64,000 nt of DNA from Rhizopus sp. PT2906 (GCA_025529335.1 JAMYHX010000073.1:54231-118230), one strand, 5' to 3'. Positions 45,786-57,860 are shown, counted from the first letter of the stretch. A program made the numbers and translations. The notes: generated by a model not told the origin, from the letters alone.

Positions 45786-48549
45786 ATGCTCGTCAAGGCT
45801 TTCCAAGAAGATTATCGACTCAATTTCAAAAACCATCAAGTCGATGGTCCTTCCTCTCCTCGTGATTACTTGGAATGGAATGCTAGAATACGCAAGTGGC
45901 GCCTTGAGCAGCAAGCAAAGAAGAATGAGTATGGTCAATCCACTACTGGTCATGATGTTCCTAGCCTTCAATGGGCTCAAAGAAGCTATGCTCAACACAA
46001 TGTTATGCTCCATGACTTGTTTCTTTTTGACCCTGTCACTAACACATATACCACTGATAAGCTTTTGAAAGGTATATATATATGCCTAATGTAACCGTGG
46101 AGATGGCTAAGTTTCTGTTAGATATCGAAGAGCGTTATGGTGTCGTTGACTCTGTTGTTGTAAGTTACATCAATCCACGATCTGCAAGATTTGTAATACA
46201 CATCTTTAGATTTGGCCTTCTTTTCCAAACCTTGGTTGCGATAGTCGTAATGAGGAGGATTACTTTAGATGTCTCCCTGGCGGTACAGCAGCCATCAAGG
46301 CTTTAGTAGCTGACCTTCACCATAAAAACATCAAAGTGATCTTTCCTGTTCTCGGTTGGGATAACGGAACTGTAAGAACCAGAAAAAGCTTGTTTGTTTA
46401 TATAGCAGAAAAATTCTTAATATGCTTCTTATTGCATTAGCGCGACCCACAAGCCCCATGGAGTTACATTTTACCCAGATTGTTTAGTAGGCGTCTTTTT
46501 TTTATTGACTATAGCTTATATTCAATCTAATACATTTCTTTTAGAGGAGTTTAATGTTGATGGTATGGCTGGTGAGTTTTCTTACTTCCCTCAAGACTTT
46601 TGGATGAGCTCCCTTGCCATAGGTCATCCTTTGGTTTATGTTTCTCAAGCCAGCAGCAAGCACAGTTTGAATCAAGCTTCTGAAACAGATGACACTTTTG
46701 TAAGCTGTCAAAAATTAAGCATATTACTGCTTCTAACAGCTGTCCCGTTTTTTGCATAGACTCTACAATGGAACACAATGGATACAGGTAAGATCCTTTT
46801 CTTTTTCTTTGTTGACTTGTAATTCTAATTCTTTCTATTTAGCTAAATATGATACAAGCTCGTAAGTCATTTTTAAATGATCAAAACTTCTTTTTATTTA
46901 CCAGCAAACAGTCGCATTCCTACTGTTTCATCTCGAAAATTGATAGAGTCCAGACATATGACTCATGCATCGGATAAATGGTGTAGAAACAAAACTTCCT
47001 TGATCCAACATGCGTTCTTTAATGGTAACTTACACACACACAAACACCCATCCTTTAAATACTAACATGCATGTAAAGGTATTGGCATTGAAATCTGGGA
47101 AAACATCTTTGGTATCTGGAACCAACTTACTCCTCGTGATGCAGAAGCAATCCGTCGCATAACCAGCATCCTTCGTTGCTTTGGACCTGACTTTTTCACA
47201 TCTCCCGAATGAGAGCCTCACTGCCCATGTGTTCGATGGGAAACTGTCTTTTCGAGCAAATTCCCTAGCCGCAATGTCTCTGACCAATGCGTCTGGACCT
47301 TTGTCAACCGTGGACCTGTTGCTGTCACCGGCCACCAGATGACTGTCAACTACCACATAGGCCTTCAATTCTACGATGTCTGGCGTGGTGTAGAAATCAC
47401 ACCTACGAATATCATCGATGGTCTTGCTACTCTTAGCTTCGATATTGAACCCTATGGTTATGGCTGTATCTTTGCTACCTCAGACGTCTCAGCATTACCT
47501 TCTGGCTTTGAAGTACTCATGGAGACCATGCGAAGACGCTCAAAGATACCCTTAACAAGCATTCCTATCTCTAGTACTATCCTCTGGCAAGAACTTGATC
47601 AAGTGACTGTGAGCAAACTTGCACCCGAAGGCACCTGTGGCATGGTTCGTATCGAAGGTTGTGACAACTACGTCTTTACTGTCAAGGGCTTAGAGTCTCG
47701 TCCTGACTGTACCCGTGAGTATCCAGGCATGGATATCAAATACCCTTGGGAGTTCCAACCTTCAAAAATCCATGCACCTTACCGCATGAAAATCAAAACA
47801 TTCTATATGGACGCATACCCTGTGACTGAGGCGCAATTCAAAGAATTCTTGGATGCCACAAACTATAAGCCTGAAGATCCCACCAACTTCTTAAAGCACT
47901 GGATTTGCGGTTGTTACCCTGCTTCTCGCGCAAATAAGCCTGTGGTCCATGTGTCGATTGAAGATGCAAGAGCTTATGCCAAATGGGCAGGAAAACGGTA
48001 AAGACTGAAAATAATATTGATTTTTTTTTATTTCTAATTTCTTTAAAGTCTTCCTCATGAATGGGAATGGCAATACGTGGCACAAGCCGGTACAGAATAC
48101 AAGACTTATCCTTGGGGCAACGAATGGGACGCATCTAAAGTCCCTGAAGTCTATAGTGGACGTGAAAGACTCTACCCAGATCATCCTCCTGCTGATGTCG
48201 ATGCTTTCCCTAATGGCCGTTCATGCTTCGGCGTCTATGATCTTACAGGCAATGTCTGGCAATGGACTGACGTTTACCAAGACCAACATACACGTGCAGG
48301 TATGTTTCAATGTCATTCATTAGTTTAAGCATCTCATTTTTTTTTTGAATAGCCATTATCCGTGGTGGATCCTATTATCAACCTAAAAATGGACAATACT
48401 TCCCACAAGCCTATCGTAACGATGAGCATGGTAAATACATTCTGATGTCACCTTCCGTTGATCGATGTGCCACCATTGGTTTCCGTTGTGTTAAGGATAC
48501 GGAAGAAAGTGCTGCAGCCTTGGGCAATTGCTTATTTGATGAATGTTAA
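45786..48549 (+). pseudogene. Sulfatase-modifying-factor-domain protein interrupted by an in-frame TGA
   Basis: Eleven exons give a 738-codon frame whose phases all agree. The N-terminal half (MLVKAFQEDYRLNFK; IWPSFPNLGCDSRNEEDYF; KVIFPVLGWDNGT; NVDGMAGEFSYFP) looks like a glycosidase-type barrel of unknown class. The C-terminal third is an FGE/SUMF domain: FYMDAYPVTEAQFKEFLDATNYK, VHVSIEDARAYAKWAGKRLPHEWEWQYVAQAG, YPWGNEWD, FGVYDLTGNVWQWTD, IIRGGSYYQP and ATIGFRCVKD. The two active-site cysteines of true formylglycine-generating enzyme are absent after GGSYY, so another activity is likely. Codon 327 (47210-47212) is TGA between SPE and EPHCPC, with frame open on both sides; a former TGG is the simplest reading. 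It may be a pseudogene, an error or a read-through stop. Confidence 0.78.
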
Positions 48550-49658
48550 CTCTATTGATACCTATTTTCTTTTTCTTTTTTTTATCCCTCATAAATAAAT
48601 GCCATATTGTATAAACATATCAAATATGGATAACTGTTTATTTTTATATTGTTTAAATTAGATAGTCTAACCAAGACCATGAAAGACTACCTGTAAAAAT
48701 CTAACCTTCCGCCAAAGGAAGAACCGTGTTTGATACGGCAATTGGATTACAGTAGGACTCTATCCTGGGATAACCTCGATTCTGGAATGCTACGCCTACC
48801 CATCAAGGATTATGACAGAATGTAAGTTCGTTTAAAAACTCTCAACCCAGGAATAGCCAGAAGGTTGGCACTATCAATAGTAATATTTCTCCACTTGAAT
48901 GATGGTATTGGGAATAATGAAAATAGGCGAAGAAAGCGTGTGGTGCTTTCAGGTGATTGGTCGTTGTTTTTCCTATACTGTTCTTCATAGTCTTTTAAAA
49001 TTTCTTTAAGAAAAACAAATAAGAACCTAGTGAACGTGATAAAGATATTTCATTGACTGGCCCTGGTATGTCAATATCAGATAATTTTGTACAGATTATA
49101 TCAATAAGTTACTTTTGCAAATCAATGACGGTATTGACAATATCTTCTGACCAAAGAGAATCACCACCGCAGACTAACAGGTATATATTGGCAATAATAA
49201 AAGATCCCTTTACCTCTTTCCTCTTTTTGGGCTCTTTTACGGTTTTGAATTTGTTTAATAATTATTCAATGTAAGGAAAAAAAGAAGAAAACGGTAAAGA
49301 GACAACATAAATGAATGGTTGTTGTATAAGCTACTAACAGCATTTGATACATGGTTTTCATATATCATCTGGTTTTCCTTTGGTTAATTACATTGTTAAT
49401 GTTTTGTGTTACATCTCGAAATGATTTTTGATTGGGCCAAAAGTGAAGTTCAACTTGTAGGCAAAAAATCATTGTTAAAAATGTATTGTTCAATCATTGT
49501 TCTAACAAGAAGCGGGAAAAGACTGTAACAAACTAAAAGTGAACAAATAAAAAAAAAGGGCCGAATCGATCAGTTGTTGTTGTGATTCAGACTGTTCCAA
49601 TGCTTTTTGTTTATTCTTTTTCTCTCTCGACAAAAAGGGTACATAATAACCCAATATT
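48550..49658. other. Intergenic, 1.1 kb
   Basis: Convergent 3' flanks. A segment at about 48750-48800 starts ACAGTAGGACTCTATCCTGG and resembles the terminus of pogo/Tigger-type elements, but no partner end was found. No gene is seen. Confidence 0.4.
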
Positions 49659-50681
49659 CTATAATGCGCTATTTTTTGAAAAAGACACCAGCTGCCCGAG
49701 TGTCCCAACAATATCCTCACTGGATTCAACACTATATTTTGCCTTTGTCTTCTTTGTCAGTGGTCCCACAGACACACAAAAGGCTTGTCGATCTCCCTCG
49801 AGCGCTTTAAACATGTCTTCATCTGTCTGATCATCACCAGCACAGAAAATGAAATCATAATCCTCATTCTCTTTAATCCTCTTGACCACTTCTCCCTTGT
49901 TCACCAAGGTCGACCTGGCTTCGACATTCATCTTTCCAATCAAAATATCTACGCCGACAATACTCTTGAGCTCGTCAAAGCACAGCTGAGATTGCTGGGT
50001 ACTAATAATAATGAGTCAACGATCAAAAACACATGTACACACACACACACACACGTACGTTTTCTGTATATCAGATGCATTTCGATAATGCCAAGTGATC
50101 GATGACTTCTTTTGCTCAATGACTGTGCCAGGATTACTCTGTGTGTATTTTTCAAATATAGCCAACGCCTTCTCCTTCCAAGACATGTCTGCATCCTTCA
50201 ACATATCCGTCCAATCATAGATGTCGGCTTTTTTCATAAACGAGCCGTGTTCTGCACTCAAACCTAAACGTGGTATTTTTGAGCCGAGGTAGGTATCGAG
50301 AAAGAGCTGATCACGACCAGAGATGACCCAGGTGGTATTAGCGGGATCTTTACAGAGCAGTTGAAGACAGTGTAGTAATGCTGACGTAGGTTGAGCATCG
50401 GCTGGATTGTTGACAATGGGAGTCAAGGTGCCCTTTTATACAATCAATACTGATAGGAAACAAGTCAGTTTCTGTTACGCTTACGTCGTAATCAAATAGA
50501 AAGAGTCGCTTTCGTGCTGCTTTGTATGTATTGACTAAAGAAGTCGTATTCAAGGGTTTTGTATACTTGTTCATAAGAAAAAGAAATATGTATTTAATAG
50601 TTTTTAAATAGAACTAATTTTTACGTTGGTCGTAGATTCGATTCCCTTGTTAGAATCAAGTTGTTGTTGTAGTATTTGCAT
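49659..50681 (-). CDS. Stand-alone trehalose-6-phosphate phosphatase
   Basis: Dephosphorylates trehalose-6-phosphate to trehalose; HAD superfamily. The exons join as MQILQQQLDSNKGIESTTN, then TYKAARKRLFLFDYD followed by GTLTPIVNNPADAQP, which gives HAD motif I DYDGTLTP across an intron. Further: WVISGRDQLFLDTYL, LGLSAEHGSFMK, a basic region with STLVNKG, and motif IV FIFCAGDDQTDEDMFKAL. The product has about 285 residues. Typical fungal Tps2 carries a long TPS-like N-terminal domain, which is absent, so this is a short, bacterial/plant-like architecture. Key residues of all HAD motifs are present. One intron (about 50030-50060) begins with a GT-rich CA/TG microsatellite. Confidence 0.86.
50038..50055. 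repeat. (CA)n microsatellite in the TPP intron
   Basis: Alternating CA right behind the intron donor on the minus strand. Confidence 0.8.
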
Positions 50682-50861
50682 AGAAAATAAAAAGAGATAA
50701 TGAAGAAGAGAAAAAAAAAAGGGAAAAAAAAAGAGATAAGAAGTAACTATAGTGACTGGGTAACACAATGATAATTTTTATTCTATTAGTCTATGCAATA
50801 TATGCAACGTAAAATGTACATGTAAATATGAATATGCAAAATATATAAGAAAAAAGTATAA

Positions 50862-52699
50862 TTAGACAACGCTTTCTTTTTCAATGTCAATCTCTTGCTT
50901 TGTAGATACAGCCGTGGCTGAACCACCATAACGAACAGGCTTGAAGAAGATAGCTACCACAAGACTAAGACCAGATGCGACCAAAGGAATGATGAACAAA
51001 TTACGCATGGCAGCAGCATAAGCATGAGTCACGGGTTGTTGGTATTCAAGAGGCATTTTGCGAATAAACAGATAGTTCTTTAATGCACCATACTCATTAG
51101 CTACCTTGAGTACTTCCGTAGGCAATCCTGCATACTGAGCACTGACAAAGGTAGCTGAAAGGGTTTGGTAAATACATACACCCACAGAGGAGGAGAGCAT
51201 CATAAAGAAGTTGACACAGGTCGTGGCGACTCCAATATCTTTTAAAGCGACGCTGGATTGGACAGTAAAGATGGCATTCTGATTGGATAGACCAAAGGCC
51301 AGACCTCCAAAGGCAAGAAAGCCTGCCTGTTGACCCCAGTTGCTGCTAGGATTGACGAGTTGAAATAAGCCGTAACAGATCAAGTTGGAGGCACCAGCAA
51401 AAATGATAAAGTATTTGGGGTAAGGGAAGATTCGGATCAAGATACCACCGCCTACGGATGCAGCAATCAAGCAGACCATGAATGGAATCAAACGAAGACC
51501 TGATTGGGTACTATCAGCTCCAAACACGGCTTGAAAGTAGACTGGACCAAAGTACAGAGCGCAGATAAATATAAGACCAAGGAAGATCATGTAAAGATAG
51601 GCTGTAGTACATGCAGGGTTCAACAAGATGCGAGCAGGTAAAAGCTAAATAAAAATAAGTATCTATTTGATGAATACGCCAAAGTAACTTACAGGCTCTT
51701 TAGCAACCCAACCTTCGACATAGATTAGAGCAATAAAAGAAACACCAGCGGCCACAAAGGAACCAATACAGTGTCCGTCTTTCCAACCATAGCTGTTTCC
51801 CCAACTGAGGGCAAGAAGTAAACAGACAACAAAACCAGTGGCGAAGAGGGTGCCAAGATAATCAATTCGCTTCAACTTGTGAACAAAGCTCTCTTGAGCA
51901 ACATTCTCAGGAGATTTCAGAAAGATGAAAATGATGACAAATGCTATTCCAGCCAGTATCACGTTCAGCCAAAAATCCCAGTGCCAGGAAGCGTGATCGA
52001 CAAAAGCGCCACCTAAAAAAGAAAAAAAAAAAGATTAGTTTTTGAAAAAGCGCGCGGTTCTTTAATATCATTACCGATCAAGGGACCCACTACACTGGCA
52101 ATACCATAGATAACAGCAAGGATAGACTGGAAACGAGGACAAAGAGGGACAGGTGTAACATCAGTGACGGTGATATAAGTCATGGACATGACTCCGCCTC
52201 CACCAAAGCCTTGGATGGCTCGACCAGCGATCAAGATATTGATAGAATTAGAAACAGCACTGATAATTGCTCCAATAAAGAACATGGCAATGGCAAATAA
52301 AAAGACAGCTTTTCTACCAAAGATATCCGAAAACTATGAAACAAGTCAGTACGTGTTTTCTGTGTGAAATTGTATTAGTCAATTGTTTACCTTGCCGGAC
52401 AGAGGTTGAAATGCATTGATGGCAACAAGGTAAGCTGTTGCAATCCATGTTTGATTCTCTGCTGCATTTAATTGTGTGGCAATGATACCCATAGCAGGTG
52501 CAATCACAGTAGAGTTAAGGGACATCATGAACATGGCAAGACAGATACCAGTGATGAGGATAGCAAATCGAAACATTTCAAATCTTGTTTTAAAATTTTC
52601 GCTGTATTGATTATTTGATTCCTTTGAGACATAAATGGTTGGTTCATTCACTTGAGAGTCATTGGACGAGCGCTGGCCTAAGTCAGTACTAGAAGACAT
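50862..52699 (-). CDS. MFS drug:H+ antiporter, DHA2 (14-TM) type
   Basis: Four exons starting at 52699. A polar N-terminus is followed by FAILITGICLAMFMMSLNSTVIAPAMG (TM1 with family D1-like motif region) and WIATAYLVAINAFQPLSGK, then motif A KFSDIFGRKAV. Next are AGRAIQGFGGGGVMSMTYI and IYGIASVVGPLIG with the G-rich antiporter motif C, further helices LGTLFATGFVVCLLLALSWGNSYGWKDG, IFLGLIFICALYFGPVYFQAVFGA, ASVGGGILIRIFP and a last helix IIPLVASGLSLVVAIFF. Length is about 560 residues, usual for the family. By homology it exports drugs, siderophores or basic amino acids; the substrate is not readable. No defects are seen. Confidence 0.88.
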
Positions 52700-53000
52700 G
52701 TTTGGTAAAGAAAAAAGAAGAGGTAAATTTGATCTGATTTTATACTTGCGACTTCAACATAAAGAAAAGTGTGTGATTTTGTGCAACAGCGGAAGTTTGT
52801 CTTGCCGAGTTTGATTTGATTGTCTATTGGACAGAACAAGAAGTGACCCCCTTTCTATCCGTACTCGGGCATAAGGTTCAGCCATAATGAATATCTATAT
52901 TTAGTAATTAGAATACCTGGAATAATGAACAGTAAAATATAACGTAACACTAATCACTCTAATATCACTCTGATATATATACTAGAATAACATCCTTCTT

Positions 53001-53465
53001 ATGCCGCTGAAAGAAGACAAGCAAGAAACAATAACCTTGATCCTTGATCCTGAGATTATTAGGGAGCTTTCAGCTATGCTTTCTCAGTGCGATCCCTTTG
53101 CAAGCGTATATCGTCATGCACATGAGATATTAGGCAGTCATGAAAACGACAGCAATAATGATCAAACAGAAACTAATGCACCCTACATTGCCATCACTCC
53201 TTTCATTAAAATGTATTTGATTAAAGTAGACGACAAACGCACTCACAACCTGCCAACGATGGAAGAAGTTGCCGTAGCTATTCCTATTGAGTATATTGAC
53301 AGAAACTTCCGTGACATCGTTCTTACTTTGAGAAGTAGCAGTAGAAATGATAATCTCCGTCAAGGACATAATTTTGAGCAGTACTTTCAACATATCAGCC
53401 AGACACATGCTGCATACGTGTGTACGAAGTACGTACTGATATTTCATTATGGAACATATAGGTGA
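53001..53465 (+). mobile_element. Helitron replicase N-terminal fragment
   Basis: The 154-codon frame holds a diverged version of the Helitron-like N-terminal domain: PFASVYRHAHEILG, then NLPTMEEVAVAIPIEYIDRNFRDIVLTLRS, FQHISQTHAAYVCTKYVLIFHYG. These match the typical order R-P-T-x-x-E-V-A-x-I-I, R-D-I-V-L, L-x-x-I-x-x-x-H-P-x-Y, Y-x-L-L-F-P-x-G of Helitron proteins. It stops at TYR where an intact element would continue into the Rep and helicase domains; none follow. Truncation and changed key positions (Pro replaced by Tyr in FPYG) mark it as a decayed copy. No ORF for Pif1-type helicase is present. Confidence 0.72.
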
Positions 53466-53936
53466 CGTCGGGGTTTGTGTTTCTTCTTTTCCCTCTTCAC
53501 TGTTACTTCTTCAATTACTGTTCCTGGTGTTTAGATGATGATTCATGACCATCATGTGTCATTTTAATATCCTTATCCCATCACTTTTATTAAGAAAACT
53601 ACTTTGAGGATCACAATAAGATGTGCAAGGTGTCAAGAGTGGAGCGACTCCTCATTCCAACATTCTACTATTAAAGAAAATATGATTATTAATAAAAACA
53701 ATGTTGTCGATCGTTAATTTAACATGACAAGGCTATCCGCAGTTACTTTTCCCTTTTTTCTTTACTTCAACTGAAACGAAAAAAAGACGATGGCTCTCCG
53801 CCTCCAAAGGCAAAGCGCAATAAAGGGAAAGGTATGTAAGATATATAGCCGATATGGCATTTATTAAGGGTCAATTAGCCGTCGATCGCGGGTTCCCTTC
53901 TTTGTTTGCACAAACGCAAACAAATTTATTCAGTTA

Positions 53937-54479
53937 ATGCTCAAAACGTATATCAACAAGCAAAAAGGAACTCAAGAAATTGTTAAAAGACTCTTTGACA
54001 ACAGCAAAAAGTATGACAAATCAAGCACAATTGGCGCTAAAAGTCAAAATTCAAACAAAAGCAAATATGTACCTCTACCTCCTGCTGACCTCCCTTCCTC
54101 CTCTCAACGGAAGCGAATCATTGCGTTCGGTAATGATTCTTTTTGTTCAAGTATGAAAGGAAAACGAGCTGCACCTACTAGACATATTACTGAAGAAATC
54201 AAACGAAAATGCAAACAATCCAACGAGGGGACCGAATTTATTTATGTTGACGAGTATTTAACGAGTCAGATATGTAACAAGTGCAAATCCAAACAATTAA
54301 ATAATATCACAATTATTGGATCAAAGCGAAGAGTATACTCTGTCCTCAAGTGTGAATCTTGTGGTACGGTTTGGAATTGTGATGTGAACAGTGCATTAAA
54401 TATAAATGGTATCTTTGTTTACAAATCAAAACACGACAATGAAAGTCCTCCCCCCTTCAAAAGACCTTCAAAAGATTAA
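53937..54479 (+). pseudogene. Fanzor (TnpB-like) RNA-guided nuclease, C-terminal fragment
   Basis: The 180-codon frame contains the C-terminal half of a eukaryotic TnpB-type protein: RIIAFGNDSFCSSMKGKRAAP, IYVDEYLTSQICNKCK (RuvC-II Glu next to the first zinc Cys pair), VLKCESCGTVWNCDVNSALNI (second Cys pair and RuvC-III Asp), then a basic tail. Upstream, a lysine-rich frame (about 53770-53825) and a possible intron to 53877 may be the remains of earlier exons, but the RuvC-I Asp motif (D-P-G-type) cannot be found, so the nuclease would be inactive. The stop at 54477-54479 is soon followed by a hairpin. In Fanzor loci the guide RNA typically comes from this 3' region. Confidence 0.68.
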
Positions 54480-55828
54480 CTGTGCTCCTGGATTTAATGC
54501 GCTGTCCATAACGGCAGTGCATTCCTTGACTCCTCGGTAAGTATAAAATGAATAAGACGCTATTCATTATTCATTAGTCTTCTAGTTAACAGTAACAACA
54601 ATGAATAATCAACTCGTCTGATTTCTTTGTAAATTCTAATTTTAGATAAACAACTTTTATGAAGTAGCTTTATTGATACAGCTGTTGTTGTAGTGAATCT
54701 AAGGGTTTGACTCAAAGTATTTCTTGTCTTCTTTTTTTTTTTTTTCTTCTGAGACTTGGCTGTACAATTGCCTATTTAGCGGAGAGATCACCGAATAAGC
54801 AGATTAGCCTCTTGATGGAATATGTCAGTAGAGTGTTGCTGGAAGATTGGGAAGACGTTCTAGCCTAATTTTCGTCTGATGTTTTTGCATGCTACCTTTA
54901 GCTTTTCTTCAATTGTATGTGCCAGCATTTCAATGTTGCGCTGAAAAAGCAAAGCACTCTTCAATACCATTGATAAAACCGTCTGGATTTTTGCCTATAT
55001 ACATGACTATAACTCAGCGATCTGTCGACTAACAGCTGTGATCGCAATATAATTAAAGATAAAATGCTATGTTTCAGTGTGAGTCTTACTTGCATAGACT
55101 ATTCATGATTGCTATTTACATATAAATGCTGTCAGCGAGAGTATTCATCGTTATCATCCGTATTATTGTTCTTATTCTCTTCTGATGCGATAGAGGAACA
55201 GATGCTCTACTAGTATTATAATTATTATCTCATCAAACCCGTCAAACATACCCCTTTTCGCCCACAGATGTTTGGCGTCGTCTATAGTCTGAGATTAAAT
55301 AAGTAGAGAAACGAGAAATGCAAGATCTGTGTAAACACGACAATTGATTGGTGTAATTCGCTTTTGCCTATTAGTAGCTGGCGTTTCTGTCATGATTTGC
55401 ATTAAAAAAGAAGCCAAGATCAACACTAGACGTACGATTAGCATCATAATGAACCTTTACATGACCTTTTTGTCTATGGATATGTACTATTTTTAGTAAA
55501 AACTAGGTAATCAGGAAATAATACATGCTCAATGCTAAATATGTTACACCCCCCCCCCTTCATTTATGCAAAAAGCTGCACTTTCCACGTGAAGTAGAAT
55601 ATTGGAAATGAAGATTTCTCTGCAAATCAATTACATTTCTTTTTTTATATTCTTTGTCATTAAGCTTTCTTCCTCCCTTAATGATATTATTCTTGGAGTA
55701 ACTATTTTTAGATTTGCGTCTATTATGCATAAAGTGATCAAGCTAAAAGCAAGTCACAATTTTTTATTTTCTGTATGGTACATCTGTGCCTGTGTGTGTG
55801 TGGTGTACCTGGTAATTTTTATTTTTTC
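54480..55828. other. Intergenic between Fanzor fragment and TyrRS
   Basis: A hairpin lies at 54499-54520 and a C10 run near 55550. Otherwise no gene is seen; the right part should contain the TyrRS promoter. Confidence 0.45.
54499..54520 (+). ncRNA. Candidate hairpin downstream of the Fanzor fragment
   Basis: GCGCTGTC, loop CATAAC, then GGCAGTGC: an 8-bp stem with two G-U wobbles, 20 bases after the stop codon. This is where Fanzor guide RNAs lie. The call as RNA is inference. Confidence 0.3.
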
Positions 55829-57657
55829 ATGTTTATGTTAAAACAGACAGGGTCCAAGTGGCGCTTGACGCTAAGTAAGCATGTTTCCTTTTTCAGCACA
55901 CAGAGTAATGTCATCACAGACATGACTCAACGTGGACTTTTATTTCAAACAACAAGGTAATCCTTAAAGCAACGAACAACAGCAACAAAAAATGCTAAAA
56001 AAGGCAAACTTTTAATATATAGCCCAGACATCATCAAAAGAACAGAAACACCCACCACTATTTATTGTGGAGTCGATCCTACAGCGAAGAGTCTTCACTT
56101 AGGTAATCTTGTCACATTAATGGGTCTACTTCACTTTCACATTCGTGGGCACCAGACAATTGCACTTGTAAGTTGATCCATAATTTGTGGGCTATTGTCT
56201 CTTTTATAACAAGAGTAGGTAGGAGGGGCAACTGGAAGCATTGGAGACCCTTCTGGTCGCAAGTCAGAGCGAGTACCACTGACAAAGGAAGTGCTGGCAA
56301 CCAATGTGGCGGGTATTGAAAGTCAAATTCATCGTTTCTTCAAGAATGGTACTACCTATGCTCGTCAAAGAGGATACGATGGAAATGAACGCACACCAAA
56401 AGTATTGAACAATTATGACTGGTTTAGCTCGATGACAGCGCTTGATTTTTTGAGTGACATTGGTCGATATGCACGAGTGAACACGATGCTGGCAAAGGAA
56501 AGGTAAATGAGAAGGTGATGTATATATGGTTGAAAAAGAACTAATATAGAATAGTGTCAAGTCACGTATAGAAAGTACTCAGGGTATCAGTTTCACAGAA
56601 TTTTCTTATCAGCTATTACAAGCTTATGATTTCTATTATTTATACAAGCATCATGACTGCCGCGTTCAGGTAATTTAATAGAATATCAATGTGAGCTATA
56701 TAATAAACTATTATATTAGCTGGGAGGAAGTGATCAATGGGGTAATATCACAGCCGGTATTGATTTGATATCCAAGAAGAGACAGGATGAAAAGGAAGAC
56801 CTTCAATCACGGGCATTTGGTATCACTATTCCACTTTTACTTACATCGACTGGAGAAAAGTTTGGAAAATCAGCAGGTAATGCAGTGTGGTTAGATGAGA
56901 CGATGACAAGTGTCTATGACTTTTATCAGGCAAGTTTCCCCTTTGAAATATAAATGTTCGATAGTGCTGATTTCTATGTAGTTTTTGATGAGGTCATCAG
57001 ATGATGATGTAGGTAAATATCTACGCATGTTTACACTATTATCACCAAATGAGATAAAAGATATAATGAATGAACACCAAGTAATAATAAGATAGTACAA
57101 GAAAAAACATATGAATATGAATATAACCCTTTTTATAGAAATCACCTGAGCTCAGAATAGCACAAACCAAGTTGGCAAATGAGACAACTGAGTTAGTTCA
57201 TGGATGTAAGTATATAAAAAAAAGGCATGGCATGGGTCAATCTAACCTTTTTCAGCCGATGGATTACAAAGAGCACAAACAGCTACACGTGTCTTGTTTG
57301 GACAAACAGACTCACTTTCAGGCGATCAAATTATTCAAGCCTTTAAAGGGGACAAACATCGTTTCACTCAATTAGAGAAATCACGTTTGATTGGAGCAGG
57401 TTTAGATCAAATCGCTGCCATGACAAATGCAGTAAAATCTAAATGTAAGTTATTATTGTACTCGAGAAACATGGGGTAATTAATCATACAAAATAATAGC
57501 TGAGGCACAAAAGAAGATGAAAGCAGGCGGATTCTATTTAAATAATACCAGGATAACACATCATCAGACAACACTGACAGAACAGGACTTGATTGACGGG
57601 AAAGTGGTCATCCTTCGTATAGGCAAGAGTTCGTTTTATTTAATAGAGGCCATTTAA
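55829..57657 (+). CDS. MSY1: Tyrosyl-tRNA synthetase, mitochondrial type
   Basis: Class I bacterial-type TyrRS. Exon 1 gives a basic, hydroxylated leader (MFMLKQTGSKWRLTLSKHVSFFSTQ; alternative starts at 55829 and 55835) suggesting a mitochondrial presequence. Then YCGVDPTAKSLHLGNLVTLMGLLHF holds the HIGH-equivalent HLGN, followed by GGATGSIGDPSG, YQLLQAYDFYYLYKHHDC, LGGSDQWGNITAGIDLI (Tyr/ATP site), and the KMSKS-equivalent KFGKS in LTSTGEKFGKSAGNAVWLD. The C-terminal S4-like RNA-binding end, KAGGFYLNNTRITHHQ, is complete. Short introns separate about ten exons. It charges mitochondrial tRNA-Tyr. Size (about 450-480 residues) and key residues are normal. Confidence 0.92.
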
Positions 57658-57791
57658 AATATAAAGTAAGCTTAATAGAATTAAAGTTTTGATTGGTTAT
57701 TTTATTGTATCACATCATATGTTTAAACAATGCTGATTACCTTTTTTTATTCAAGTCTTTCATGTGAAACGACAAATGGGAAACGCGACCT

Positions 57792-57798
57792 TATAAAG
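57792..57798 (+). promoter_or_regulatory. TATA box of the PAS-domain gene
   Basis: TATAAAG about 63 bases before the preferred start at 57861, followed by a T/C-rich tract. Confidence 0.5.
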
Positions 57799-57860
57799 AG
57801 CCTCTCTCCTTTTTTATGAATTTCTCTCTCTTTTCTTTTTCTTTTTCTTTTTACATCGTT

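Noticed and set aside
46072..46121. Apparent frameshift at a TA-repeat in the SUMF-domain gene
   Set aside because: A normal 50-nt intron (donor GTATAT, acceptor TTAG) joins the frames exactly, so no lesion is needed here.
50640..50690. tRNA-like TTCGATTCC string
   Set aside because: It is the coding strand complement of the first phosphatase exon and no cloverleaf forms around it.
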